Position numbers and translations under genes: made by a program | DNA from: Sinanaerobacter chloroacetimidivorans | GTDB taxonomy: Bacteria > Bacillota > Clostridia > Peptostreptococcales > Anaerovoracaceae | DNA: 64,000 nucleotides | Reading direction: 5' to 3' | NCBI RefSeq assembly: GCF_018128545.1 | Contig: NZ_JAGSND010000017.1 | Location: 35,697-99,696 of the forward strand | The notes under the pieces: generated by a model | Database searches by the model: none | What the model was told of the DNA's origin: nothing | The model's input: only the letters and a program-made list of their open reading frames with translations | Shown here: positions 24,791-32,780 of the stretch, in pieces | Numbering within the stretch: the stretch's first letter is position 1 | Layout of the letters: each line of letters starts with the position of its first letter

Positions 24791-25744
24791 CTATTTTTCT
24801 AACATTTTTTCAATATCGCACAGATGCGGCATGGCAGGAATTCCGCCTCTTATTGTAACACAATGTGCAGCTGCGGCATTGGCGAATCTTGCAATCTCAC
24901 ATGTTTTTGCAAAATAAATTTTCCCGATCTCTTCCTGTAACGCTCCGATGGAAAACAGAAATGCCCCCCAAAATGCATCGCCCGCTCCGGTTGTGTCGAT
25001 TGCATCGACATGAAAACCCGGTATCGTTTCACACCCGTCTTTTGTTGCAACAAGAACACCGTTTTCTCCCAATGTTACAGCGACGATCTTGATTCCGTTA
25101 TCAATCAGAGACTTTGCCGCAGTCTGAGGATCCGCATGTTCTGTAATAAGCTCTGTCTCCTCATCGGATAATTTAATCATGTCAACATAGGGAAGTACGG
25201 CTTGCATTTGCTCCTTGGCCTGCTCTTTGCTTTTCCAAAGGAGGGGCCTGTAATTCGGATCATAGGATATGATACAATTTGCTTTTTTCGCTTCTTCAAG
25301 GGCAAAATGAGTCGTTTCTCTCGCAGGGCTGTCGGTTAAGGATAAGGAACCGAAATGAAAGATTCTGCTGTTTTGGATAATGGATAAATCCACATCCTCA
25401 CGAAAAATTTTTGTATCCGCTCCGGGCTTTCTCGCAAAGGAAAAGCTTCGTTCTCCGTTTTCCGAAAGACTGACAAATGCCAGAGTTGTAAAATAATTTT
25501 CGTCACTGATCAGTCCATCGGTATTAATGTTTGCATCCTGCAGGGTTTTTCTCAATAGCTCCCCCTGCATATCAGCACCGATTTTTCCGATAAAGGCCGT
25601 CTTTTGTCCGAGCTTAGACGCGCAGGCAAGCACATTTGCAGGTGCACCGCCCGGATTCTGCTCAAACAGATCCATGCCGGCAGGGGACTTTCCCGCCGGA
25701 GTGTAATCAATTAATAACTCTCCGAATGCCGTAATATCAAACAT
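24791..25744 (-). CDS. PfkB-family sugar kinase (fructokinase-like)
   Basis: A 317-residue ribokinase-fold kinase. It starts MFDITAFGELLIDYTP and has the N-terminal PfkB signature in GGAPANVLACASKLGQKTAFIGKIGAD. The catalytic motif is DTTGAGDAFWGAFLF, where the Asp of GAGD is the base. LSDEETELI is also typical of fructokinases. Two bases separate it from the isomerase gene upstream. With D-lyxose/D-mannose isomerase as partner, phosphorylation of fructose or xylulose is the natural expectation. Confidence 0.92.
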   Translation of the reverse strand: MFDITAFGELLIDYTPAGKSPAGMDLFEQNPGGAPANVLACASKLGQKTAFIGKIGADMQGELLRKTLQDANINTDGLISDENYFTTLAFVSLSENGERSFSFARKPGADTKIFREDVDLSIIQNSRIFHFGSLSLTDSPARETTHFALEEAKKANCIISYDPNYRPLLWKSKEQAKEQMQAVLPYVDMIKLSDEETELITEHADPQTAAKSLIDNGIKIVAVTLGENGVLVATKDGCETIPGFHVDAIDTTGAGDAFWGAFLFSIGALQEEIGKIYFAKTCEIARFANAAAAHCVTIRGGIPAMPHLCDIEKMLEK

Positions 25745-25746
25745 TT

Positions 25747-26421
25747 TTATTCAGCCTCCGGATATTCGTTGCATAGCAGAAATTCTGCCGGCTCGTCTTC
25801 TTCAATGTATGTAAACCTTTCCTGAGTTTCGTAGAAACGATTATCTGTATTGTCATCATTGACCATGGACACCTCCCAAGCCAGAACTTTTTCATCCTTA
25901 GCGGTAAATAAGTGATAGATTCCCGGAGTTATGGTGATACTTTCGCCCGGCTTCAGGAACACTTCTCCGCCGGCAGGAACCGTGTGCACCTTCCCGTCAA
26001 TTCGAACAGTGACCTCTGTATCGGCAAGGCCTTCGCCCGTAGTGGAATTCCAAAGCTGAAGCAACAATGTGCCGCCGCCGCGGTTGATAATGTCCTCCAT
26101 TTTATACCAATGGAAGTGATTTGGAGAAAGCTGCTCAACCTGAGAAATGAGCATTTTTTCCGCATAAGGCTTCGCATATTCGGGATTGTTCAGATTGCCA
26201 TTTCTGATCGTGAAAAGAAGCAAGCCAACTTTATTGAAATCTCCACGGCCGTAATCTGTTACATCCCAGCCCAGCATATTTTTTCGGATTTCGTCATACT
26301 CGTGTCCCTTTGATGCCCATTCTGACGGTGACCAGTAAGCAAAGGGCGGAAGATACACATTTTTCTCTTCGAGCCATGCCATTGTATCTTTAATGAGTGC
26401 ATTTATTTGTGAACGTTTCAT
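25747..26421 (-). CDS. D-lyxose/D-mannose ketol-isomerase
   Basis: A 224-residue cupin-type sugar isomerase of the D-lyxose isomerase (formerly DUF1498) family. Recognisable are MKRSQINALIKDTMAWLEE, FAYWSPSEWASKG, the metal region SPNHFHWYKMEDIINRGGGTLLLQLWNS (HFH plus Glu), and the later PGESITITPGIYHLF (His). The metal is usually Mn2+. Family members convert D-lyxose to D-xylulose and D-mannose to D-fructose. It is the first gene of the leftward operon, reading kinase next and then transporter. AGGAAGTGG precedes the ATG. Confidence 0.88.
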   Translation of the reverse strand: MKRSQINALIKDTMAWLEEKNVYLPPFAYWSPSEWASKGHEYDEIRKNMLGWDVTDYGRGDFNKVGLLLFTIRNGNLNNPEYAKPYAEKMLISQVEQLSPNHFHWYKMEDIINRGGGTLLLQLWNSTTGEGLADTEVTVRIDGKVHTVPAGGEVFLKPGESITITPGIYHLFTAKDEKVLAWEVSMVNDDNTDNRFYETQERFTYIEEDEPAEFLLCNEYPEAE

Positions 26422-26532
26422 TTTTTAAACCACTTCCTATTGAGTTATTTTCGTCTGAATTATATAATAAGTATAATTTAGTTGCATCCATTTTTAACCA
26501 TAATACAAAATTATACACATAGGAGACTGGTT
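26422..26532. other. Divergent control region of sugar operon and AraC gene
   Basis: A 111-bp AT-rich spacer. A TATACT on the minus strand could be the -10 box of the leftward operon, but no matching -35 was seen. No direct repeats typical of an AraC site were obvious. Confidence 0.4.
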
Positions 26533-27414
26533 ATGAATCCGATTAACTGGAAGGATCCGCCTTTCGATGATGGGCTGAGAATCATCAAAACAGAAGATCA
26601 GCTAAATATTCCCGGACTGCGTATGTTTGGCAAACATAGCGTTACAAAAGCAATTCCCGCACTATATCCCCATTATCATGAAAATGCTTTTGAAATTACA
26701 TACTTATGCAAAGGAACAATGACCTTTATCACAGATAATCAGACGCATCATTTATCCGGCGGAGATATCTATATTTCCTTTCCGGACGAGGTACACAGCA
26801 CCGGTGCGGTTCCGATTTCTTTGAATGAAATGTACTGGTTCCAGCTTGATATCGGTTCTGAGAATTTTTTATTTGTGGGGAACGAATGGAAAAAAAGATT
26901 AATCGACGATCTAAGAAAAGTTAACCCTAGGTTAATAAACACCAATACTGGCGAAATGCAAAGGCTTATGAAGGAATTTTTTCGCTTGACCTACAATCAG
27001 GATGAAGATGAACGATTCCATGCAGCATCTATATTGATTTATTTTTTAAATCAATTGATTGCTTATTCGCAAAAGCAGGAGAAATATATTTCAAAAGACA
27101 TTCAAGCTGCAGTCGATTATATTTTAGAAAATATTTACGAAACCATATCATTAGATTCTTTGGCGAATATTTCGGGTTTATCCTTATCCAGATTCAAACA
27201 GAAATTTTGCCAGCAGCTTGGATTTACTCCAAGAGAATATATCAATTTTCACAAGGTTGAAACTTCAAAGGCATTGTTGGAAAATGGCAAAAATGTTACG
27301 GATACAGCGATTGAATTAGGGTTTTCGACGTCAAACTATTTTTCCTCCGTATTCAAACGCTTTACAACTTTATCTCCGACGGATTATTTAAAATTAAAAA
27401 ATAAATTGTTATAG
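26533..27414 (+). CDS. AraC-family regulator with N-terminal cupin domain
   Basis: A 293-residue regulator. The N-terminal AraC-type cupin includes YPHYHENAFEITYLCKGTMTF and GGDIYISFPDEVHS. The C-terminal double HTH runs from about residue 190, with ISLDSLANISGLSLSRFKQKFCQQLGFTPREYI and the second helix pair VTDTAIELGFSTSNYFSSVFKRF. The ATG at 26533 has AGGAGA 6 bp upstream, so the frame open from 26482 is not used. It is divergent from the sugar operon and is its likely activator, sensing the sugar through the cupin domain. Confidence 0.93.
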   Translation: MNPINWKDPPFDDGLRIIKTEDQLNIPGLRMFGKHSVTKAIPALYPHYHENAFEITYLCKGTMTFITDNQTHHLSGGDIYISFPDEVHSTGAVPISLNEMYWFQLDIGSENFLFVGNEWKKRLIDDLRKVNPRLINTNTGEMQRLMKEFFRLTYNQDEDERFHAASILIYFLNQLIAYSQKQEKYISKDIQAAVDYILENIYETISLDSLANISGLSLSRFKQKFCQQLGFTPREYINFHKVETSKALLENGKNVTDTAIELGFSTSNYFSSVFKRFTTLSPTDYLKLKNKLL

Positions 27415-27431
27415 ATTATTCCGGAAAAAAA

Positions 27432-27464
27432 TCCCTGACGAACAAGAGCCGCAGGGAATTTTTA
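27432..27464 (+). terminator. Terminator after the AraC gene
   Basis: TCCCTG (27432-27437) pairs with CAGGGA (27452-27457), followed by ATTTTTAT. Confidence 0.6.
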
Positions 27465-27532
27465 TTGATGAAATGGTTCTTGCTGAATGGTTTTGGCAGC
27501 AGTCGCATATGCGGATAAAATGTGTAGTGCTA

Positions 27533-27548
27533 AATACAAAAATGTATT
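27533..27548. promoter_or_regulatory. AATACA-N4-TGTATT palindrome overlapping the sigma-54 activator promoter
   Basis: AATACA (27533-27538), AAAA, TGTATT (27543-27548). It lies directly against TATAAT (27548-27553), which has only a poor -35 (TAGTGC) 17 bp upstream. Binding here would block the promoter, so autorepression is likely. Confidence 0.7.
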
Positions 27549-27584
27549 ATAATAATACCAAATTGTATGAACGGGGAGCAGCTT

Positions 27585-29069
27585 ATGAACAGTTCGGAAG
27601 AATTAACGGGAAGACTTCAGGAAGATAACCTTGCTTTGAAAGCACAGATTGCAGAAATGGAGGAGGAACTTGAGTTCCTGCGAGCGGAAAAAATGACAGC
27701 TTTGGTGCTTGGCGATGCCATCGCGGATGGGATCTGTATCGTGGATTCCAACGGTATTGTCATAAGCATCAATCGTTGTTACACGGAAATTACGGAAATT
27801 ACGGAAGAAGAAATCGTCGGAAAATCTATTCGCGAGATGCTGGACAATCAATATTTTTCTGATGCTGTTTCTCTTGAGGTTTTGGAGAAAAAACAAAAAA
27901 TTTCGGCAATGTCCACAATTTACAGGAACGATAGAAAAGTATTGCTGGTCGGTACTCCTTTTTTTGATGCGAACAATAACATCAGCAAAGTGATCACTGT
28001 CATGAGAAACATGACTGAACTGATACGCCTGAAGGAAGAACTGGAAACGGCGGAACTGAAAAAACGTCAGTATAAGGAAGAACTGAAATCCTTAAAGCGG
28101 GAAAGAAATGAAAACGGGTTCATCGGAAAAGATCCGAGCATCGCCAGGGTAAAAGAATTGATTCAATACGTAGCGCAAACCGATGCCACTGTTTTAATAA
28201 CAGGAGAAACCGGCTCGGGAAAAGAAGTTGTTGCGCGGGAGATCTTCAAGCAAAGTAAAAGAAAGAACGGACCTTACGTAAAAGTGAATTGTTCTGCCAT
28301 CCCTGAAAACCTTCTGGAATCAGAGCTTTTTGGATATGTAAAGGGAGCCTTTACCGGGGCAGACAGGAAGGATAAAAAGGGCCTTTTTGAAACAGCAAAC
28401 AATGGAACGATCCTTCTGGATGAAATCAGTGAAATGCCCTTGAAACTTCAGACGAAAATCCTGCGTGTACTGCAGGAGAGGGAACTGACAAGAGTCGGCG
28501 GAACGGAAAGTATCAAAATAAATACCCGAGTAATTGCTTCAACCAATAAAAATCTGGAGGATATGGTCAAGCAGAATTTGTTTCGAGCGGATCTGTACTA
28601 CAGGCTGAATGTTTTTCCAATCAAACTTCCCTCTTTGCGGGACAGACGTGATGACATTCCGGATATTGCAGCAGCATTCTTAATGAAATTTAACAGGATC
28701 TATGATAAGAGCAAAAGCTTCTCCAATGAGGCAATCACTGCTCTCTTGGGCTATGAATGGCCAGGGAATGTACGTGAATTGGAAAATATTGTGGAGCGTT
28801 TGGTCATTATTTCCTCCAATCGAATCTTAACGAAGGAAGATGTGGAACGTATCATCTATATGGGCGAAAAGAAACCATCAGTAATCAATTCGATTAATAT
28901 TGGACAATTAAGCCTAAAGCAGGCGGTTCAGGAATACGAAAAGGAGATCCTGGAAAGGGTTTTAAAGGAATGCGGAAATTCCTACGCAGCTGCGGAAGTG
29001 CTCAAAACAACGCAGCCGACGATAGTGAGAAAAGCGCAGGCTTTGGGTATTCCGTTAAGAAAAAAGTAA
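27585..29069 (+). CDS. Sigma-54-dependent enhancer-binding activator with PAS domain
   Basis: A 494-residue activator. The ATG at 27585 follows GGGGAG; an ATG at 27567 is in frame but lacks a ribosome site. After a short coiled coil, a PAS domain spans about residues 45-145 (ADGICIVDSNGIVISINRCY). The AAA+ domain has Walker A GETGSGKEVV, the sigma-54 contact loop GAFTGA at 254-259 (fully intact) and Walker B TILLDEIS. The C-terminal 50 residues form a HTH, with AAAEVLKTTQPTIVRKAQALG. The GAFTGA loop means it really acts with RNA polymerase containing sigma-54. The near-consensus sigma-54 promoter at 29408 and palindromes at 29147-29252 point to the next operon as its target. The PAS domain may sense the aromatic substrate; this is inferred. 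Confidence 0.95.
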   Translation: MNSSEELTGRLQEDNLALKAQIAEMEEELEFLRAEKMTALVLGDAIADGICIVDSNGIVISINRCYTEITEITEEEIVGKSIREMLDNQYFSDAVSLEVLEKKQKISAMSTIYRNDRKVLLVGTPFFDANNNISKVITVMRNMTELIRLKEELETAELKKRQYKEELKSLKRERNENGFIGKDPSIARVKELIQYVAQTDATVLITGETGSGKEVVAREIFKQSKRKNGPYVKVNCSAIPENLLESELFGYVKGAFTGADRKDKKGLFETANNGTILLDEISEMPLKLQTKILRVLQERELTRVGGTESIKINTRVIASTNKNLEDMVKQNLFRADLYYRLNVFPIKLPSLRDRRDDIPDIAAAFLMKFNRIYDKSKSFSNEAITALLGYEWPGNVRELENIVERLVIISSNRILTKEDVERIIYMGEKKPSVINSINIGQLSLKQAVQEYEKEILERVLKECGNSYAAAEVLKTTQPTIVRKAQALGIPLRKK

Positions 29070-29146
29070 AATAACGAGTTTATGAAAATAGAAAAGCAGT
29101 AAAGGCAAGAAGTTGTTGTCAGTGAACGTTGAAACAAAATAGCGGC

Positions 29147-29162
29147 AATACATTTATGTATT
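29147..29162. promoter_or_regulatory. Upstream activator site 1 (AATACA-N4-TGTATT)
   Basis: A perfect 6-bp-arm palindrome, AATACA-TTTA-TGTATT, identical in arms to the site in front of the activator gene. It is centred about 270 bp upstream of the sigma-54 -12 element. Confidence 0.7.
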
Positions 29163-29166
29163 TTAT

Positions 29167-29182
29167 AATACGAAAATGTATT
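29167..29182. promoter_or_regulatory. Upstream activator site 2
   Basis: AATACG-AAAA-TGTATT, one mismatch from site 1. Its centre is 20 bp from that of site 1, about two helical turns, so two dimers could sit on the same face. Confidence 0.65.
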
Positions 29183-29236
29183 GTTGCGAAAATTCAAGCT
29201 TTAACAGTAATTATTCTATACAAAATCTTAAAACTT

Positions 29237-29252
29237 AATACAAAAATGTATT
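29237..29252. promoter_or_regulatory. Upstream activator site 3
   Basis: A perfect AATACA-AAAA-TGTATT, identical over 16 bp to the site at 27533. It is 70 bp from site 2 (about seven turns) and about 180 bp upstream of the -12 element. Confidence 0.7.
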
Positions 29253-29330
29253 GTTGATAGATAAATTTTTAACTAAATCTCATCAGAAAAACATTGAGTA
29301 TGATGTTTTTCGTTAATAAATAAAAATTAT

Positions 29331-29376
29331 AAAAACCCTCGAACCACTTCGGAAAAGTGGACCCGGGGGTTTTTTA
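29331..29376 (+). terminator. Terminator of the activator gene, upstream of the sigma-54 promoter
   Basis: A long stem with AAAACCCtCG pairing against CGgGGGTTTT and an inner CCACTT/AAGTGG, then TTTTTT. It insulates the operon from read-through from the activator gene, making the operon depend on its own promoter. Confidence 0.85.
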
Positions 29377-29407
29377 CATGGGAGAAAGACGAAGCTGTGA
29401 GACCGAG

Positions 29408-29424
29408 TTGGCATGACTGTTGCG
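29408..29424 (+). promoter_or_regulatory. Sigma-54 (-24/-12) promoter of the phloroglucinol-type operon
   Basis: TTGGCATGACTGTTGCG keeps the invariant GG and GC with exactly 10 bp between them and matches TTGGCAyG-N4-TTGC at nearly every position. The transcript would start near 29435. It lies downstream of an insulating terminator and of three palindromes, next to a gene for a GAFTGA-type activator. Confidence 0.85.
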
Positions 29425-29434
29425 ATTATAATAA

Positions 29435-29586
29435 GGCACTGCTGAACAAATCAGAAATTTACAGAACGGTTTGTTCAAGCCGGATATCATCCGGCGAAGG
29501 CAGCCAAAACATGGAAAATGGCTGCTTTCCAGCCTATATTTACCGAAATCTAAAACCAAAGTAGCAAATTACTTGGAGGTGAAAAA
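29435..29586 (+). other. Structured 5' leader of the operon mRNA
   Basis: About 150 nt of untranslated leader holding three inverted repeats: TGAACAAA (29443-29450) with TTTGTTCA (29470-29477); GCCGGAT (29479-29485) with ATCCGGC (29489-29495); and GCAGCC (29500-29505) with GGCTGC (29520-29525). None has a T run, so they may stabilise the message or be a regulated element. No known riboswitch was recognised. Confidence 0.5.
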
Positions 29587-29931
29587 ATGAAAAAAGTGGA
29601 GTTAAAAGATGTGGCACCATACAATGCGCCATTGCATTTCGACATGAAAGCCATGAGGCTTCAGGGGAAAGATGAAACCGGAGTCACCAAATTCTGGATG
29701 GGTATGTCGTACTTCCTGCCTGGCGGAGGTGCAGAATGGGCCTACGAAGATAATTCTCCGACAGAGAAGGTTTATTTTGTACTGGATGGAGAAATCACCG
29801 TTAAATCCAAAACAGAGGAATTTATTTTGAAAAAGGGTGATTCCATTTTTATCGAACCAAACGAAGGCAGATCCATGATCAACAACACAAACCAGGTGGC
29901 CGCAGTGTTGGTTGTAATCAGCTATAACTAA
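29587..29931 (+). CDS. Small cupin-domain protein, first gene of the operon
   Basis: A 114-residue single cupin. The second motif is clear (FILKKGDSIFIEPNEGRSMINN), and the first motif has EKVYFVLDGEITV. The usual HxH metal pair is replaced by EWAYED, so metal binding as in dioxygenases is doubtful. TTGGAGGTG precedes the ATG. It is the first gene behind the sigma-54 promoter and lies 28 bp before the SDR gene. It may bind the aromatic substrate, assist the reductase or act as an isomerase; its function is unknown. I do not recall a defined role for it in described phloroglucinol clusters. Confidence 0.8.
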   Translation: MKKVELKDVAPYNAPLHFDMKAMRLQGKDETGVTKFWMGMSYFLPGGGAEWAYEDNSPTEKVYFVLDGEITVKSKTEEFILKKGDSIFIEPNEGRSMINNTNQVAAVLVVISYN

Positions 29932-29959
29932 ACGAAAAATTGAAAGGAGATTGTAACCC

Positions 29960-30748
29960 ATGACAGATAAGCAATTTGTAAACAATCTGTTTGATGTCAA
30001 AGGAAAAGTAGCGCTTCTCACCGGTGCTACCGGAGCTTTAGGAAAAGCAGTGGCTACCGGATACGGACTGGCAGGAATGAAGGTTTTTGTTACCGGCAGA
30101 AGCGAAGATAAATGCAAAGCACTTTGTGACGAACTCTCTGCCCAGGGAATCGAGTGCGGTTATTCGACAGGGGATCCCGCTGTAGAAGCCGACGTGATCA
30201 AAATCGTCAACGATGCAGTGGATAAATTCGGAGAAATCAACGTTTTACTCACCGCAGCAGGGTACAACAATCCGCAGCCAATCGTAGAACAGGACCTGAC
30301 AGAGTGGAAAAAAATAATGGACTCTGACGTTCAGGGAACATGGCTGTTCTGCAAATATGCGGGAGAGCAAATGATCAAGCAAGGAAAAGGCGGCAAGGTC
30401 ATCATAGTATCCTCAGCCCGATCCAAAATGGGAATGGCCGGATATACCGGATACTGCACCGCTAAAGCAGGGATCGACCTCATGGCCCAGTCTCTTGCCT
30501 GTGAATGGACTGCAAAATACAAAATTAATGTGAATACCATCAATCCTACCGTGTTCCGTTCTGATTTGACAGAGTGGATGTTCGATCCGGAGAGTGCCGT
30601 TTATAAGAACTTTTTAAGACGGCTTCCCGTTGGACGTCTTGGTGAACCGGAAGATTTTGTGGGTCCATGCATTTTCCTTGCCTCCAGCGCCAGTGATTTC
30701 ATGACAGGAGCCAACGTTGCCGTGGACGGCGGATACTGGGCTAACTAA
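29960..30748 (+). CDS. Short-chain dehydrogenase/reductase, probable phloroglucinol reductase
   Basis: A 262-residue classical SDR. The nucleotide motif is TGATGALG (21-28), with Arg47 after the second strand favouring NADPH. The catalytic residues are Ser151/152, Tyr165 and Lys169 (YCTAK). The C-terminal ASDFMTGANVAVDGGYWAN is typical. On sequence alone it could be a gluconate or 3-oxoacyl reductase. The following genes (3-hydroxyacyl dehydrogenase, cyclase hydrolase, BKACE lyase) reproduce the anaerobic phloroglucinol pathway, where an NADPH-dependent SDR reduces phloroglucinol to dihydrophloroglucinol. That makes this the best assignment. AAAGGAG precedes the ATG. Confidence 0.8.
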   Translation: MTDKQFVNNLFDVKGKVALLTGATGALGKAVATGYGLAGMKVFVTGRSEDKCKALCDELSAQGIECGYSTGDPAVEADVIKIVNDAVDKFGEINVLLTAAGYNNPQPIVEQDLTEWKKIMDSDVQGTWLFCKYAGEQMIKQGKGGKVIIVSSARSKMGMAGYTGYCTAKAGIDLMAQSLACEWTAKYKINVNTINPTVFRSDLTEWMFDPESAVYKNFLRRLPVGRLGEPEDFVGPCIFLASSASDFMTGANVAVDGGYWAN

Positions 30749-30760
30749 CCGGAGGAAGAT

Positions 30761-31690
30761 ATGAGTATAAAAAATGTGACCATACTCGGCTCCGGCCTGA
30801 TGGGAAATGGACTTGCACTGGTATTTGCGAAGGATGAAGAGGCACGCGTGATCGTAAGATCCAGAAACATGAAAAACGACCCTTTGGGCGGAATCAGAGC
30901 CAATCTGGATATGTTGATCGAAAGAGACGCAATGACAGAAGAAGAAGCAGGAGGAATCCTCTCGCGTATTAGCTTTACAACTGATCTGGAAGGAGCTTTG
31001 AAAGAGGCCGACCTTGTTGTGGAATGCGTGCTTGAGGATATGGAGCTAAAGCAGAATTTGTTCAGAGACATTGAGCCCCTGTGTAAGGCTTCCTGTATCC
31101 TGGCTACCAATACCTCGGTTATGAGCATTACAGAAATCGCATCCAAGGTAAAGGACAAGAGCAGATTTGTAGGAACGCATTTCTGGAACCCTCCCTACCT
31201 GATTCCGTTGGTAGAAGTGGTAAAAGGGGAGGAAACCAGTGACGAAACGATGGATCTCGTTTATGACTATCTGAAAAAAATCGGTAAGAAGCCTGTAAAG
31301 TGTATGAAAGATGTTCCGGGTTTTATCGCTAACAGATTACAGCATGCCATCTGGAGAGAAGCGCTGTCAATCGTTGAGAAGGGTATCGCAGATGCGTCAA
31401 CTGTGGATGAAGCACTGAGATACGGCCCCGGTCTAAGGTGGCCAATCTTAGGTATCTTGGAAAACGCTGATATGATCGGCTTGGATTTATCATTGAACAT
31501 TCAGAGATACATCGTAAAATACCTGGAAGATTCCCATGAGCCTTCCAAGCTGCTTCGGGAATTAGTAGAAAAAGGTGATCTTGGTTTTAAAACAGGGAAA
31601 GGATATCAAACTTGGACACCGGAACAAACAGCAGCATCCAATAAACGACTGAGAGAATATTTGATCGATGTAACAAAAGATCTGAAATAA
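30761..31690 (+). CDS. 3-hydroxyacyl dehydrogenase, probable (S)-3-hydroxy-5-oxohexanoate dehydrogenase
   Basis: A 309-residue protein of the 3-hydroxyacyl-CoA dehydrogenase family, with both the NAD domain and the helical C-terminal domain. The Rossmann motif is ILGSGLMGNGLAL at about residues 8-20. The catalytic His is in GTHFWNPPYLIPLVEVV, a variant seen in members acting on free hydroxy acids rather than the HFFNP of 3-hydroxybutyryl-CoA enzymes. DVPGFIANRLQHA and GPGLRWPILGILENADMIGLD follow. In the phloroglucinol pathway such an enzyme oxidises (S)-3-hydroxy-5-oxohexanoate to 3,5-dioxohexanoate (triacetate) with NAD+. CGGAGGAAG precedes the ATG, 12 bp after the SDR gene. Confidence 0.82.
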   Translation: MSIKNVTILGSGLMGNGLALVFAKDEEARVIVRSRNMKNDPLGGIRANLDMLIERDAMTEEEAGGILSRISFTTDLEGALKEADLVVECVLEDMELKQNLFRDIEPLCKASCILATNTSVMSITEIASKVKDKSRFVGTHFWNPPYLIPLVEVVKGEETSDETMDLVYDYLKKIGKKPVKCMKDVPGFIANRLQHAIWREALSIVEKGIADASTVDEALRYGPGLRWPILGILENADMIGLDLSLNIQRYIVKYLEDSHEPSKLLRELVEKGDLGFKTGKGYQTWTPEQTAASNKRLREYLIDVTKDLK

Positions 31691-31730
31691 AAAAATTTTT
31701 AAATTCATTGAGAAAAAGGAGAAAAGAAAA

Positions 31731-32666
31731 ATGGGAAAGAAAGTTATGATTGATTTAACACATCCGTTCAGTGCAGATATTCCACGCTGGCCTTATTTTG
31801 CAAAGCCGGTAATCGACTCGATGCACACCCTGGCAAAGGGCGGCGTTCTTACTCAGAGAATCGATTGCGTTCAGCACACCGGAACACACTGTGACGCGCC
31901 CCGCCACGTTATGGAAAAAGAATTTGACGGCAGAAGAGCCCGTTATACTCATGAAATGCCGGTTGATGCCTATACAGGCGAAGCAATTTGTCTTGAAATC
32001 AACGTGGAACGTTGGGGTCTGATTACCAGCGAACATCTTGAGGATGCCTGCAAACGCGCTAACATCAAACCGGAAGAACTGGAAGGAATGATCGTTTGCC
32101 TGAATACCGGAATGCACCGTAAATTTGATGATTCAAAAGAATACTATCATTACTCCTGCGGGACCGGTGTTGACGCAGGTAAATGGTTTGTAAAAAACAA
32201 AGTGAAATGTGTCGCCATGGATATGCAGGCTCTTGATCACCCGCTTCATACAGCAATGGGTAACAACGGTGCTACTCGTATGAACCTGGCCGGTGCTTCC
32301 GGAAGACCGATCACAGAAGAATATAAAGAACAGTTCGGTGAAGAGGCCTATGCCGAATTTGATAAAGATGAATACATCAGAATCCATGGAAAAGATGCAT
32401 ACATGGAAAAATTCGGTGATTTAGAAGCAATCGGAGAATGGGGAACATGGGAACCTTGCCATAAACAAATGCTGGGTCATGGCATCGTTGGTGTTGAAAA
32501 CCTTGGCGGGGACCTGGATAAAGTTTCCGGAAAACGTTTCAGATTTTTCTGTTTCCCAATCAGATGGTACCTTGGTGACGGTTCCATGGTTCGCTGCGTT
32601 GCGGAAATCGACGAAGATGATATGAATGATGTGCCTGACAGAACCTATACATATGGTTCTATCTAG
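31731..32666 (+). CDS. Cyclase-family metal hydrolase, probable dihydrophloroglucinol cyclohydrolase
   Basis: A 311-residue member of the cyclase/kynurenine formamidase-like metallohydrolase family. The family motif HTGTHCDAPRH occupies residues 49-59, giving His49, His53, Asp55 and His59 as metal ligands. Relatives open cyclic amides or diketones, for example kynurenine formamidase and isatin hydrolase. In the phloroglucinol pathway a member of this family hydrolyses the C-C bond of dihydrophloroglucinol to (S)-3-hydroxy-5-oxohexanoate, the ring-opening step. The protein is longer than formamidases (about 210), with an extended C-terminal part rich in aromatic and acidic residues. AAAAGGAG precedes the ATG. 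Confidence 0.8.
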   Translation: MGKKVMIDLTHPFSADIPRWPYFAKPVIDSMHTLAKGGVLTQRIDCVQHTGTHCDAPRHVMEKEFDGRRARYTHEMPVDAYTGEAICLEINVERWGLITSEHLEDACKRANIKPEELEGMIVCLNTGMHRKFDDSKEYYHYSCGTGVDAGKWFVKNKVKCVAMDMQALDHPLHTAMGNNGATRMNLAGASGRPITEEYKEQFGEEAYAEFDKDEYIRIHGKDAYMEKFGDLEAIGEWGTWEPCHKQMLGHGIVGVENLGGDLDKVSGKRFRFFCFPIRWYLGDGSMVRCVAEIDEDDMNDVPDRTYTYGSI

Positions 32667-32780
32667 TACTCTGTTCCTCCGCTTTGGGATCGGAAAAAAT
32701 ATCTCATAAAAGAACAGCAAGAGGGGCGAAAGCAGCGTAAGCATTCGCCCCCAATAAAGAAAACGAAGAGGTGCATGAAA

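Noticed and set aside
27491..27515. TTGGCAGCAGTCGCAT as a second sigma-54 promoter before the activator gene
   Set aside because: The GG and GC elements are separated by 8 bp, not 10, so it cannot be a -24/-12 promoter.
30761..31690. Assignment of the dehydrogenase as L-carnitine dehydrogenase in a carnitine pathway
   Set aside because: Carnitine dehydrogenase also pairs with BKACE enzymes, but the adjoining SDR and cyclase-family hydrolase are not needed there, and the C-terminal block differs from what I recall of that enzyme.
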